Below, one piece after another: positions 7,149-14,521 of a DNA stretch of 53,267 nucleotides. The DNA is taken from NCBI GenBank assembly GCA_038046465.1, contig JBBSWB010000070.1, positions 1 through 53,267 of the forward strand. Reading direction: 5' to 3'. The DNA comes from JBBSWB01 sp038046465. GTDB lineage: Archaea; Nanobdellota; Nanobdellia; Woesearchaeales; GW2011-AR9. Numbering within the stretch: position 1 is the first letter of the stretch; every line of letters starts with the position of its first letter. The position numbers and the translations under genes are program-made. Below the pieces are notes generated by a model. The model saw only the letters and a list, made by a program, of their open reading frames with translations, made no database searches and was not told where the DNA came from.

Positions 7149-9467
7149 TTATCCATCAATCACCTTTCTTTCTGCATCCAGCAGCAGTTTCTTTTCCATC
7201 TTCGCTACACTTACCCTGATTTCATCTACAGCGTCAGGATTAGCAGAAATGGAATCGATTCCCGTTTTAACTAAAAATTCGGCCATTTCCGGCTTTGATC
7301 CAGCCTGACCACAGATAGAAGTTTTTACTTTATATTTCTTACAGACATGGATGACTTTAGCAATTTCCCCTAATACGGCTGGGTGCATTTCATCAAATAA
7401 TTTAGCTAGATGTCCATTATTGCGATCTACTCCCAAAGTAAGCTGAGTTAAATCATTGGTACCAAAAGAAACAAAGCTAATGCCTTCTTTACATAAATCT
7501 TCAATAATCCAGCAAGCGGCTGGAGTTTCTACCATTACCCCAAAATCTATTTCTGTACAAGGCTCTAAACCAACCTCGCGCATAATTTCTTTTGCTTTTT
7601 GTACTTCCGTAACATTGATTACAAAAGGCAGCATTACTCCGACATTATCAAAACCTTCGTCGTGTAATTCTTTAATGGCTTGAAATTCAGCTTTTAATAT
7701 TTTAGGTTCGTCTAACAATCTGCGGATAGCATGCCAACCGATCATCGGATCGGTTTCTTTAGGTTCTTTATCTCCGCCTTGTAAATTACGGTATTCATCT
7801 GATCTCATATCTGAACATCTGACCCAAACCGGTTTACAAGTAAAGGCTTTAGCCATTTTTTGGATGCCTTCTTTTAACAAACGAACATAATCGCTTTCAC
7901 GATTTTGCCGGATATATTCTGCTGGATGGATTCCTCCATTAGCAATCATTATTTCTAAGCGAACCAAACCAATGCCGTCTGCACCGGTGGCCGCAGCTCT
8001 GCCCGCCAAATCAGGAAGATCCATAATTACTTTAACTTCAGTAGCAGTGATGAGGTCTTCGCTTCTTTTTAGACCAGTTCCGCCTTGTTCAGGTTTCTGT
8101 TCTTCCACGACTGCTATTCTGCCTTCATAAACTACTCCGCGAGAAGCATGAACTGTAACTAGCTCTCCTTCTTTCAAGATATCAGTAGCATTTTCCGTTC
8201 CCACGACACAAGGAATACTCATTTCTCGAGAAACAATCGCCGCATGACAGGTCATTCCCCCTTCATTGGTAATGATCGCACCCGCACGCTGCATGGCCGG
8301 AACCATATCCGGTGTAGTCATACTGGTAACTAAAACATCTCCCTTTTCAATTTTGTTTAATTCTGATTGATCTTTAATGATTTTAACTTTCCCAGTATAC
8401 ACTCCTGGAGAAGCTGTTTCTCCTTTTACTAAAATTTTTCCAGCTTCTTCAGTTATTCCTGGTCGTTCTGTTTCTGTTTCCTTAGCTTTAAGGGTAGTTA
8501 CTGGTCGAGCCTGCACAATAAAGATTTGATTTTTTTCGATTGCCCATTCAATATCTTGTGGTTTCTCATAATGCTTTTCTATTTTTTTACCTAAGCGAGC
8601 TAGCTCTTTGATATGGGTATCAGGGATAACTTGCCGGGCCTGTAAATTAGGAGCGATGGTTAATTTGACATTCCTCCCAAATTCATCTCTAAATAGCCCG
8701 ATTTCTTTTTTCCGGACTTCCATTTTCTTGATTTCCCGGGATTCTTTATCAACAATGTACAAATCCGGGTTAACTTCTCCTCCCACAATCAATTCTCCTA
8801 ACCCATAGATTGCTTCAATAACGATCTCTTGTTGATTGTTAGTGGAGGGATTGATTGTAAACATGATTCCTGATTGTTCAGAATCAATCATTGTTTGTAC
8901 GATTGCAGAAATAAAAACTTTGGAATGATCAAAATGATTTTTTTCGCGATAATAAATTGCCCGAGCGGTAAACAAAGAAGCCCAACAGGCTAATACGGCT
9001 AAAACTACTTTCTCTTTTCCTTTAACATTCAAAAAAGTAGCTTGTTGTCCGGCAAAACTGGCTGTCGGTAAATCTTCCGCAGTAGCTGAACTTCTTACTG
9101 CCACAAATACTTCCTGAGCATCAACTAAACCATGCGCGCCTTTTCCAGCGCCTAATAGTTCGTAACAATTCATAATTTCTTCAGCAATGTTTTCCGGAAC
9201 AGGAGTAGAAAGAATCAAATCTTGAACTTGTTTGGCCCTTGCTTGTAATTTGTCGTTATCTTCAACATCTAAATTAGTGAGCAGTTCCTGAATTTTTGCT
9301 TTGATTCCGGTTCTTTCTATATACTCTTTGTAAGTTTGTGCAGTAACCGCAAACCCGGGTGGCACGGGCAAGCCCAGATTAAACATAATCCCTAAATTGG
9401 TACCTTTACCTCCCGCTACACCTAAAGAATCCTTATTTAAATCTTTAAACCAAGCAACATAAGACAT
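7149..9467 (-). CDS. ppsA: Phosphoenolpyruvate synthase
   Basis: Makes PEP from pyruvate with ATP giving AMP and phosphate (reversible in many archaea), the entry to gluconeogenesis. 772 residues, normal for the family. Order: N-terminal ATP-grasp part (AGGKGTNLG, AVRSSATAEDLP, IVQARPVTT), the swivelling phosphohistidine domain with GGMTCHAAIVSRE (catalytic His 408), and the C-terminal PEP/pyruvate barrel with FGTNDLTQ and the catalytic Cys in SICGQAGS. The frame is open to a GTG at 9476, but AGAGGTG sits just ahead of the ATG at 9467, which I take as the start. A TATA box lies at about 9521-9528, and a structured repeat begins 17 nt upstream of it. Confidence 0.96.
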   Translation of the reverse strand: MSYVAWFKDLNKDSLGVAGGKGTNLGIMFNLGLPVPPGFAVTAQTYKEYIERTGIKAKIQELLTNLDVEDNDKLQARAKQVQDLILSTPVPENIAEEIMNCYELLGAGKGAHGLVDAQEVFVAVRSSATAEDLPTASFAGQQATFLNVKGKEKVVLAVLACWASLFTARAIYYREKNHFDHSKVFISAIVQTMIDSEQSGIMFTINPSTNNQQEIVIEAIYGLGELIVGGEVNPDLYIVDKESREIKKMEVRKKEIGLFRDEFGRNVKLTIAPNLQARQVIPDTHIKELARLGKKIEKHYEKPQDIEWAIEKNQIFIVQARPVTTLKAKETETERPGITEEAGKILVKGETASPGVYTGKVKIIKDQSELNKIEKGDVLVTSMTTPDMVPAMQRAGAIITNEGGMTCHAAIVSREMSIPCVVGTENATDILKEGELVTVHASRGVVYEGRIAVVEEQKPEQGGTGLKRSEDLITATEVKVIMDLPDLAGRAAATGADGIGLVRLEIMIANGGIHPAEYIRQNRESDYVRLLKEGIQKMAKAFTCKPVWVRCSDMRSDEYRNLQGGDKEPKETDPMIGWHAIRRLLDEPKILKAEFQAIKELHDEGFDNVGVMLPFVINVTEVQKAKEIMREVGLEPCTEIDFGVMVETPAACWIIEDLCKEGISFVSFGTNDLTQLTLGVDRNNGHLAKLFDEMHPAVLGEIAKVIHVCKKYKVKTSICGQAGSKPEMAEFLVKTGIDSISANPDAVDEIRVSVAKMEKKLLLDAERKVIDG

Positions 9468-9520
9468 GATCAACACCTCTTTAAGGAAAGGAGGACTTAA
9501 ACCCTTTTAATCTTTTTGGT

Positions 9521-9528
9521 ATTTATAG
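9521..9528 (-). promoter_or_regulatory. TATA box of ppsA
   Basis: CTATAAAT on the minus strand, about 58 nt upstream of the ATG at 9467. This predicts a leader of about 30 nt that includes the GAGGTG ribosome-binding site. The SR3a hairpin starts 17 nt further upstream. Confidence 0.55.
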
Positions 9529-9544
9529 TTTGTCTAAGACAACA

Positions 9545-9626
9545 CCAATTTGTATACTGGCGCCAAAGGAGGCGCATAAATTTACGCAGTAAATTTATAA
9601 TCGCGCCGTGCCCAGTATACAAATGG
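9545..9626 (+). repeat. Structured repeat SR3 copy a (candidate RNA or hairpin element)
   Basis: An 82-nt nested stem structure. The outer stem pairs CCAATTTGTATACTGG (9545-9560) with CCAGTATACAAATGG (9612-9626), one bulge. Inside are the core strands GCCAAAGGAGGCGCA (9562-9576) and TAATCGCGCCGTGC (9598-9611), whose GGCGC and GCGCC pair; the innermost stem is ATAAATTTAC / GTAAATTTAT around a GCA loop. The same two core strands recur at 53.12-53.20 kb on the other strand (14/15 and 14/14 identical) while both stems there have different but still complementary sequence. It lies between the ppsA promoter and MITE-1a. Known RNA family: none recognised. Confidence 0.7.
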
Positions 9627-9654
9627 TTTCTATTTTGGACAAATCTGCAAAAAG

Positions 9655-9829
9655 GGCACAATTCGAAAAGTGAGTGATTTTGCTCGTTTTTGTAATTAGC
9701 TTTGGCGAGTAGTTAAGAAATATTCTTGTTTTAAGCTCCTCTCTACTGCATTTCTTGTAAGTCCAAAAATAGAACTAAGAAAAAAGTGAGTGATTTGAGA
9801 AATGTATCACTCATAAAACGGATAGTGCC
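9655..9829 (+). mobile_element. MITE-1 copy a, 175 bp, 8-bp target duplication
   Basis: Non-autonomous element with imperfect terminal inverted repeats: left end GGCACAATTCGAAAAGTGAG, right end (rc) GGCACTATCCGTTTTATGAG; both arms share GGCAC, AT.CG and TGAGTGAT. Flanked by a perfect direct repeat GCAAAAAG (9647-9654 and 9830-9837), the mark of insertion. It is identical over all 175 bp to the inverted copy at 26704-26878, so movement was recent. It encodes nothing. Its right end lies 8 + 5 nt upstream of the TATA box ATTTAAATAC of the next gene. A transposase must act in trans; 8-bp duplications occur in several IS families, so the parent cannot be named. Confidence 0.9.
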
Positions 9830-9842
9830 GCAAAAAGATAAC

Positions 9843-9852
9843 ATTTAAATAC
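9843..9852 (+). promoter_or_regulatory. TATA box of the 89-aa gene, abutting MITE-1a
   Basis: ATTTAAATAC preceded by ATAAC directly after the second GCAAAAAG duplication. Predicted transcription start near 9874, leaving about 10 nt of leader with GGTGA ahead of the ATG at 9884. Confidence 0.6.
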
Positions 9853-9883
9853 TATCCGATGATTATCTGTTCGGTGAACATGC

Positions 9884-10153
9884 ATGAAATTTAGAAATCT
9901 AGTTAAAGGTTTTAGCATGGGAAAACAATATTGGGGCGTGGGGAACCAAGAGAATACTTCTGTCGTCTTAGAAGATGCTGAAGAAGATAAACCTCCCGCC
10001 TTTGTTCTAACTGAGCACCATGTTTATGAACAGATCATAAACTTAAAAGCTCCTCGAATGGTGAGGGCAGGATTCTATATGGGAATGCTAGCAGGCGTTC
10101 CAAAAGAAGCTTATCAAGTGCTTAAGGAAGGAATATTTTTTCCTAAAATCTAA
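9884..10153 (+). CDS. Hypothetical small protein
   Basis: An 89-residue protein that I do not recognise: a basic N-terminus (MKFRNLVKGFSMGKQYW), an acidic stretch (LEDAEEDKPP), then a helical C-terminal half (APRMVRAGFYMGMLAGVP, AYQVLKEGIFF). No signal peptide; the GFYMGMLAGV part is mildly hydrophobic but too short for a sure membrane span. Preceded by GGTGA and a TATA box; followed by a T-rich terminator. The coding call rests on the promoter, ribosome site and terminator being in place; function unknown. Confidence 0.55.
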   Translation: MKFRNLVKGFSMGKQYWGVGNQENTSVVLEDAEEDKPPAFVLTEHHVYEQIINLKAPRMVRAGFYMGMLAGVPKEAYQVLKEGIFFPKI

Positions 10154-10157
10154 GCCT

Positions 10158-10185
10158 AGTTTTTTTATTTATTTTTTTATTTTAA
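10158..10185 (+). terminator. T-rich terminator
   Basis: GTTTTTTTATTTATTTTTTT follows the 89-aa gene by a few nucleotides, the usual oligo-T form of archaeal intrinsic termination. It is convergent with thpR. Confidence 0.5.
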
Positions 10186-10209
10186 TAATTTAGTTAGAAG
10201 ACTAACGAT

Positions 10210-10761
10210 TTATTTTAAATCCCATTCTCCAAGTAAAGTATAATTTGGGCCCTCTCGAGTAAGTTTACTCTCGTATAAAATCAATTTCTCTACGACGATG
10301 CTACCAAAATTTTCAGTAGCAAATTTCTTAATAAAATCAGCTAATTTTTCTTTGTTTTTTTCTGATTTTACTCTCGCAATAGTTAAGTGAGGTATTTCTT
10401 CCTGCTCATTTTTTTTAAGGCAATCTAATTCTTTATCAAGGTCTTTGATTAAAGAAATTAAGTTAGGATTATCTGCTCCCACCCAGATTACTTTGATGGA
10501 ATTGTTATTTAAAAAGGCACCTACTCCCTTAAGGTCGACTGAAAAACGATTTCGGTTACTCACAAAAGTTTTTATTTTTTCGACAAGCTCAGTAATTTTA
10601 CTTTCTTCAACGTCGCCTAAAAACTTAACCGTAAAATGAAGATTTTCCAAAGGAACAAATTTTAAATCTGCCCCGGTATTTTTTAGCGGTTGATATATAG
10701 CTTTAATTCTTTCCTGAACTTCTTTAGAAACTGGAACTGCTACAAACAAGCGTTTAGTCAT
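10210..10761 (-). CDS. thpR: RNA 2',3'-cyclic phosphodiesterase (2'-5' RNA ligase family)
   Basis: Member of the 2H phosphoesterase family (LigT/ThpR), which opens 2',3'-cyclic phosphates on RNA ends and may act in tRNA splicing or repair. The 183 residues carry both H-x-T/S-x signatures: HFTVKFLG (42-49) and PHLTIAR (124-130), which place the two catalytic histidines (H42, H125) in the bilobal cleft. It follows the TRAM gene by 19 nt and is probably co-transcribed with it, which fits a shared RNA role. No unusual features. Confidence 0.92.
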   Translation of the reverse strand: MTKRLFVAVPVSKEVQERIKAIYQPLKNTGADLKFVPLENLHFTVKFLGDVEESKITELVEKIKTFVSNRNRFSVDLKGVGAFLNNNSIKVIWVGADNPNLISLIKDLDKELDCLKKNEQEEIPHLTIARVKSEKNKEKLADFIKKFATENFGSIVVEKLILYESKLTREGPNYTLLGEWDLK

Positions 10762-10780
10762 TCTAACCGATCATTCCAAA

Positions 10781-11095
10781 TTAAGCATCTTCTCCAAAAT
10801 CTTCCGATTCTTCATACTGGCTTTCAGGCTCTTCTTCTCGAGTCAGTTCTTCTGCAGAAATAGTAGCAAATTTTGGTTCTTTTTCGAGTTTCTCTAATTT
10901 TTTAATAACTTCTGCAAAACCCACATTAGCTAAAACCTTAGTTATTCTTACTTTAACACAGTCTCCTTTCTTTACCCCAGGTATAAATAAAACAAACCCT
11001 TTAACTTTAGCAATGCCGTCGCCTTTACCGCCTACGGCCGTTATGCTTACCTCATACTCTTCTCCCACTTTCACAGGAGCTTCATTTCCATTCAT
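10781..11095 (-). CDS. TRAM domain RNA-binding protein
   Basis: Small nucleic-acid-binding protein. The TRAM fold covers about residues 5-65: VGEEYEVSITAVGGKGDGIA, FVLFIPGVKKGD and VKVRITKVLANVGFAEV, a five-strand barrel found alone in archaea, where such proteins have been proposed as RNA chaperones. The C-terminal 35 residues are strongly acidic (EELTREEEPESQYEESEDF). GGAGG precedes the ATG (TTGGAGGTAAAGTAAATG). It heads the TRAM-thpR pair. A TATA box at 11205-11214 directly abuts MITE-2a; a weaker TTTTTTTAAAAG nearer the gene could be a second promoter. Confidence 0.88.
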   Translation of the reverse strand: MNGNEAPVKVGEEYEVSITAVGGKGDGIAKVKGFVLFIPGVKKGDCVKVRITKVLANVGFAEVIKKLEKLEKEPKFATISAEELTREEEPESQYEESEDFGEDA

Positions 11096-11204
11096 TTACT
11101 TTACCTCCAATCAATTTAGTTAATTTACTTTTAAAAAAATAAGAACCAGCGTAATCTTGAAATCCTTTTTTAGTCATAATTTAACTGTAAAAATTTCTTT
11201 CTTA

Positions 11205-11214
11205 CTTTATAAAT
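11205..11214 (-). promoter_or_regulatory. TATA box next to MITE-2a
   Basis: ATTTATAAAG on the minus strand, preceded by CAAAC and then the 9-bp duplicated target of MITE-2a. It would drive the TRAM-thpR pair with a leader of about 90 nt. Confidence 0.5.
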
Positions 11215-11228
11215 GTTTGTCAAAAAGC

Positions 11229-11380
11229 GGCTCTGTCCTAAAAGTCGCCGCCAAGGCCAAAGGGGTGGCTGAGCTATACGATTCGTAAGACTTAGTTAAG
11301 TTACTTTTTCTTTAGAAGTATAGCGAGAAAAAGGCGAAGACACCGGCCAAGGCGACTCTTTTGAGATTTAGGACAGAGTC
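11229..11380 (+). mobile_element. MITE-2 copy a, 152 bp, 9-bp target duplication
   Basis: Non-autonomous element with terminal inverted repeats GGCTCTGTCCTAAA (left) and GACTCTGTCCTAAA (right, rc), followed inward on both sides by AGTCGCC. Flanked by the perfect 9-bp direct repeat TCAAAAAGC (11220-11228, 11381-11389). The copy at 45201-45352 has the same length and about 80% similar interior by eye (e.g. TTCGTAAGAC and AGTTAAGTTACTTTTTCTT shared), but its terminal repeats read TAGAAAA where this copy reads TCCTAAA, changed together at both ends. No ORF. It abuts a TATA box on its left in the register described for the other copies. Confidence 0.88.
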
Positions 11381-11483
11381 TCAAAAAGCGCTTTAATATA
11401 TCTTAACACTTAGCTGCTTAATTGAACCAGATATGGAAAAGATAACCACAACCTTATTAAAAAAAAGACTTTTTTAAGCCGGT

Positions 11484-12446
11484 ATGAAACAAAAACAACC
11501 AAAACAAGAATCGACTCTAGAAACCACCATTAAAAAAATAGAAAAAATTGTCGTTTTTAATGGCAGCCCGCGGAAAGCTAGGGGCAATACTCATTTTATC
11601 ACTCAAGCATTATTAGAAGGGGCGGTGGATGCCGGAGCAACTACTGAAACCGTTTTTTTATACGATCAAGAGATTAAGCCTTGTTATGGAGAATTTCATT
11701 GCTGGTTAAAACATCCCGGGAGATGTTTTCAGAAAGATGATGTAGCTGAGTTATATGAAAAAGTTAAAGCTGCTGATTTGATTATCTTTGCTACTCCTTT
11801 ATACGCAGACAATATTACTGCAGTAACTAAAGCTTTTATTGACCGAGTTATCCCTTTGGTCGATCCCCATATGGATAAAGACGGTAACCCCCATTATGAT
11901 CCTAAAGATAAAATTGGAGGTATAACCCAACGCGCATTAAATTGCGGGCTTTCTATCTTTGATCCACACTTCCAGAAAGGAAAGCCGGGAGAATACCGCC
12001 ACCGCAAAAGGATTGATGCAAATGGAAAAATAATCAAATTTCCAAAAATAGGAGTAATTTCTAATTGCGGTTTACCGGAACAGTCTCATTTTGAAGTATT
12101 AAAACTTTATTTTAGAAGATTAGCCCGAAATTTAAGCACTGAAGTGGTTGCCGAAATTTATCGGGGCGGAGGAGAATTGTTAGCGGATAAATCTTCAGCA
12201 TTACAACCAACCATTCAAAAATACCAAGATTTATTGAGAACCGCAGGAAAAGAATTAGCAATCCGGGGCGATTTCTCTATTGAAACACAGGAGCAATTAG
12301 AAGTACCTTTAGTGCCCCATGATTTATATGCTGCTTTAGCTAATGCTTCTTTTGATCGAGCGTTGGGACAAAATGACCACTTGGTAAACAAAATCCTTGG
12401 CGCTTATGAACAAAGAGAAAAAAGAAATCTAAAAAATAAAAAATAA
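11484..12446 (+). CDS. FMN-dependent flavodoxin-fold oxidoreductase
   Basis: Flavoprotein of the NADPH-dependent FMN reductase / iron-sulfur flavoprotein superfamily. The phosphate-binding loop of FMN is visible as VVFNGSPRKARGNT (23-36), followed by the typical ATPLYADNITAVTKAFIDR helix and strand. Between them lies CYGEFHCWLKHPGRCFQKDD: three cysteines in the region where iron-sulfur flavoproteins bind a cluster, but the spacing is not the compact CxxCxxC motif, so cluster binding is uncertain. The 320 residues exceed the flavodoxin core (about 200), leaving a C-terminal extension of about 100 residues without a recognised domain. Electron donor and substrate unknown. Confidence 0.8.
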   Translation: MKQKQPKQESTLETTIKKIEKIVVFNGSPRKARGNTHFITQALLEGAVDAGATTETVFLYDQEIKPCYGEFHCWLKHPGRCFQKDDVAELYEKVKAADLIIFATPLYADNITAVTKAFIDRVIPLVDPHMDKDGNPHYDPKDKIGGITQRALNCGLSIFDPHFQKGKPGEYRHRKRIDANGKIIKFPKIGVISNCGLPEQSHFEVLKLYFRRLARNLSTEVVAEIYRGGGELLADKSSALQPTIQKYQDLLRTAGKELAIRGDFSIETQEQLEVPLVPHDLYAALANASFDRALGQNDHLVNKILGAYEQREKRNLKNKK

Positions 12447-12455
12447 AAAAGTTAA
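12428..12455 (-). terminator. T-rich terminator of the radA unit
   Basis: Read on the minus strand, CTTTTTTATTTTTTATTTTT follows the radA stop codon. The tract overlaps the 3' end of the convergent flavoprotein gene. Confidence 0.4.
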
Positions 12456-12459
12456 TGGA

Positions 12460-13497
12460 TTAAATTACGTCTTTTAATCCGCCTTCTAGCACTTCAAAGC
12501 AGCATTCTCCATCCGCTAAATTAGGTGCGTCAATTAATTTTGCCACTCGGGTTCCTTTCTTGCCTTTTCGAAGATAAATTCTAAAGGTAGAGGCGTGGGC
12601 AACAATATGTCCGCCAATGGAAGCAGTGGGATCGCCAAAGAATTGATCTGGTCTAGCCATTACTTGATTAGTTACATATACGCACAGGTTATGGCTGTTA
12701 GCAATTTTAGCCAAGGCGTGCATATGCCGGTTTAATTTCTGCTGTCGTTCTGCCAAAGTGCCCCGACCAATAAATTCTGCTCGGAAATGCGAGGTTAATG
12801 AATCCACGACCACTAAGCGAACATTTTTCTTTTGCTCGGTGATCAAACCATCAATCTTCTCAGTTAGCAACATCTGATGGTCCGAATTATAGGCACGGGC
12901 AACCATGATCCGATTTAAAATATCTTCAGCATCAACTTCTGCTCCTAAAGCAAACTGTTTAATCCTTTCCGGTCTGAAGGTATTTTCTGTATCAATAAAT
13001 ACTACTGTTGCGGTAGGATCTGCTTTAAGAACGTTTACCGCCAATAAATGTCCAATCTGGGTTTTTCCTGAACCAAACTCGCCAAAACATTCAGTGATAG
13101 CGCTGGTTTCAAAGCCTCCGCCCATTAAGTTGTTAAAACTTTCACAGCCGGTAGAGATTTTAGAAACACTTTCTCGTTTCTTTAATACTTCTATGCCGGT
13201 TTCAAAACCCATTTTCATGCTGTCTCGAGCAGCATTAATCATTTTTCGAGCAACTGGTTCGGAAACACCAGCGGCTTCTACTAACTCACCGATGGTAGAT
13301 ACTGCTACGGCCATTAAATCACGATAACCGGCCGATTCTAATTTTTCTGCGGTTGCTGCGCCCACCCCGGGCAAATCTTGAATAGTTAATTTTTCCATTT
13401 TTAACTCCTTACTTGGTTCATTATATTTTGACATTTTAGATTTCACTTCTTCTTGAATTAATTCGTTTATAACAACTTTAGTTTTTGCTTCTGCCAT
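12460..13497 (-). CDS. radA: DNA repair and recombination protein RadA
   Basis: Archaeal RecA/Rad51 recombinase that forms filaments on single-stranded DNA and catalyses strand exchange. 345 residues. The N-terminal helix-hairpin-helix region is at about 36-80 (DLPGVGAATAEKLESAGY), the Walker A is GEFGSGKT (139-146) and the Walker B is RLVVVDSL; the DNA-loop region reads AEFIGRGTLAERQQKLNRH, and GDPTASIGGHIVAHAST is the conserved L2 segment. AGGAGGT inside the end of the upstream gene fixes the start. No intein, although RadA is a frequent intein host. It begins one nucleotide after the small upstream gene, clearly one operon. Confidence 0.97.
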   Translation of the reverse strand: MAEAKTKVVINELIQEEVKSKMSKYNEPSKELKMEKLTIQDLPGVGAATAEKLESAGYRDLMAVAVSTIGELVEAAGVSEPVARKMINAARDSMKMGFETGIEVLKKRESVSKISTGCESFNNLMGGGFETSAITECFGEFGSGKTQIGHLLAVNVLKADPTATVVFIDTENTFRPERIKQFALGAEVDAEDILNRIMVARAYNSDHQMLLTEKIDGLITEQKKNVRLVVVDSLTSHFRAEFIGRGTLAERQQKLNRHMHALAKIANSHNLCVYVTNQVMARPDQFFGDPTASIGGHIVAHASTFRIYLRKGKKGTRVAKLIDAPNLADGECCFEVLEGGLKDVI

Positions 13498-13498
13498 C

Positions 13499-13789
13499 TT
13501 AATTCATACCTCCTTTAAATAAATCTTGCTCCTTGAGAACAAGGAATTCGTATGCTTTCTGTAAAACTACTTGGGCTTTAGGCAAATCATTAATTCTAAA
13601 AGAATTAGTGGACTGCCATTTGCCTTCCTTATTGGTATAGCTTCGTTCTACAGAAATGGTCCGATACTCGGAATCATCCCCGCTAACTTTTTGGCCTTTA
13701 TTTAGCCAAATGGTGGCAGAAAGAGCTCCTGCCCTAAACTTTTTTTCAGGTAAATTACCTGCTGGTTGTACTACTTTGGTTGTTTGCAT
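13499..13789 (-). CDS. Conserved small protein upstream of radA, possible nucleic-acid-binding
   Basis: A 96-residue beta-rich protein: FRAGALSATIWLNKG, RTISVERSYTNKEGKWQSTN, FRINDLPKAQVVLQKAYEFL. I have seen this pattern in short uncharacterised proteins of bacteria and archaea that resemble PC4/YdbC-like single-strand DNA binders, but the match is by eye and weak. Translationally linked to radA (1-nt gap), which supports a role in recombination. The frame is open to an ATG at 13840 (113 aa). I prefer 13789 because GAGG sits 8 nt ahead of it and an AAATAAAA box lies about 29 nt upstream. Confidence 0.65.
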   Translation of the reverse strand: MQTTKVVQPAGNLPEKKFRAGALSATIWLNKGQKVSGDDSEYRTISVERSYTNKEGKWQSTNSFRINDLPKAQVVLQKAYEFLVLKEQDLFKGGMN

Positions 13790-14183
13790 GTTATATGCCT
13801 CGTTGCTTTCGCGTTTTATTTCAAACCCCCCAAAACTCATTGAAGGCCCCGGAAATTATTAATTTCCCAGGACAACCGCAATTATGCGGCTGGTGAGGGC
13901 AATCAATTATTGACTGCAGTTATTTACTGCTGGGGGTAGTTTATATACTCTGTCCGCACTTGTCCTGTGGGTTGTGGTCATGGTAATCTTGAACTAGAAG
14001 CCGTAACTCTGGAAAATTTTCAAGAATGAAGCTTTCTAAGTAAGTGTCCAGTGGCTCTGAAATTACTCATTTTAAATATCCAGTTATGGTAACACAAATT
14101 TTGCTATTTTAGGACCTTCCCGTGAAGAGGTTATAATGGATTAAGCACGATTTAAGAACCATTTAAAAAAGAAGCCATTAGAA
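13790..14183. other. Noncoding region upstream of the radA operon, hairpin-rich
   Basis: About 390 nt without a convincing gene. At 13866-13971 there is a closed structure: CCCAGGACAA (13866-13875) pairs with TTGTCC-TG-TGGG (13960-13971), enclosing hairpins CCGC/GCGG (13876-13889) and GCAGT/ACTGC (13916-13930). A TATA-like, nearly symmetrical TTTATATACT lies at 13940-13949 and could fire in either direction. To its right the sequence has a CTTGAA/TTCAAG pair but no tRNA-like or snoRNA boxes that I trust. It may hold the operon leader, a small RNA, or both. Confidence 0.45.
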
Positions 14184-14408
14184 TTATTCATATTTTTGGG
14201 GTTCACTCATTCTTAATTTTCTATCGAGTGCTAATTCAATTAAACCCCTATCAATCAATCCCCAAACTCTTTGACGAATATAAGAGTCATAAACATTAGG
14301 GTAACTTTGTTTAATATAATCAACAATTTTCATAGTTGTTAAAGAAGGTTCTTGTTTAAATAATTTTAAGATAGCATCTTCCAATTGTACTTTTTGTTCA
14401 ATACCCAT
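14184..14408 (-). CDS. Small winged-helix protein
   Basis: A 74-residue protein with the layout of a bare winged helix: helix 1 LEDAILKLFKQEPSL, helix 2 TMKIVDYIKQSYP, helix 3 SYIRQRVWGLIDRGLIEL and a wing LDRKLRMSEP. This is typical of archaeal DNA-binding regulators but has no effector domain. No partner gene is evident; the next gene upstream is a broken acetyltransferase. Target unknown. Confidence 0.6.
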   Translation of the reverse strand: MGIEQKVQLEDAILKLFKQEPSLTTMKIVDYIKQSYPNVYDSYIRQRVWGLIDRGLIELALDRKLRMSEPQKYE

Positions 14409-14521
14409 ATTTTTAAAAGAACATAGTCTAATATTTATACTTTTCTAATCAGGTTTTTGGTTCTCAAACTTCCCTAACGGTAGTATTTAACATACATTAA
14501 TTGTAATTAAAAAAGCGTGCC

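Larger units (their letters stand above)
9477..9883. other. 407-nt noncoding region with ppsA promoter, SR3a and MITE-1a
   Basis: No coding capacity. In order: the ppsA leader and TATA box (to about 9528), the SR3a hairpin (9545-9626), a short spacer, the 8-bp duplication GCAAAAAG, the 175-bp MITE-1a (9655-9829), the second GCAAAAAG, then the TATA box and leader of the 89-residue gene at 9884. Confidence 0.7.
11096..11483. other. 388-nt noncoding region with promoters and MITE-2a
   Basis: Divergent intergenic region between the TRAM gene and the flavoprotein gene. It holds the TRAM leader, a TATA box (CTTTATAAAT, 11205-11214, read on the minus strand), the duplicated target TCAAAAAGC, the 152-bp MITE-2a (11229-11380), the second TCAAAAAGC, a TTTAATATATC sequence, and the flavoprotein promoter region (ATTAAAAAA near 11456). 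Confidence 0.65.

Noticed and set aside
9545..9626. SR3 as a twister ribozyme (UAAUCGCGCC next to a stem, and GGAGG opposite)
   Set aside because: The strand fragments resemble twister, but the conserved AAGCCC loop and pseudoknot partners are not present, so the match is partial and probably chance.
9545..9626. Target-site duplication around SR3a
   Set aside because: Flanks are inverted rather than direct repeats; no 5-10 bp direct repeat could be found, so SR3 is not called a transposon.
11229..11380. MITE-2a as a conserved stand-alone RNA gene
   Set aside because: Conserved interior and terminal pairing fit an RNA, but perfect 9-bp direct repeats at both copies show insertion as a mobile element; it could still be transcribed.
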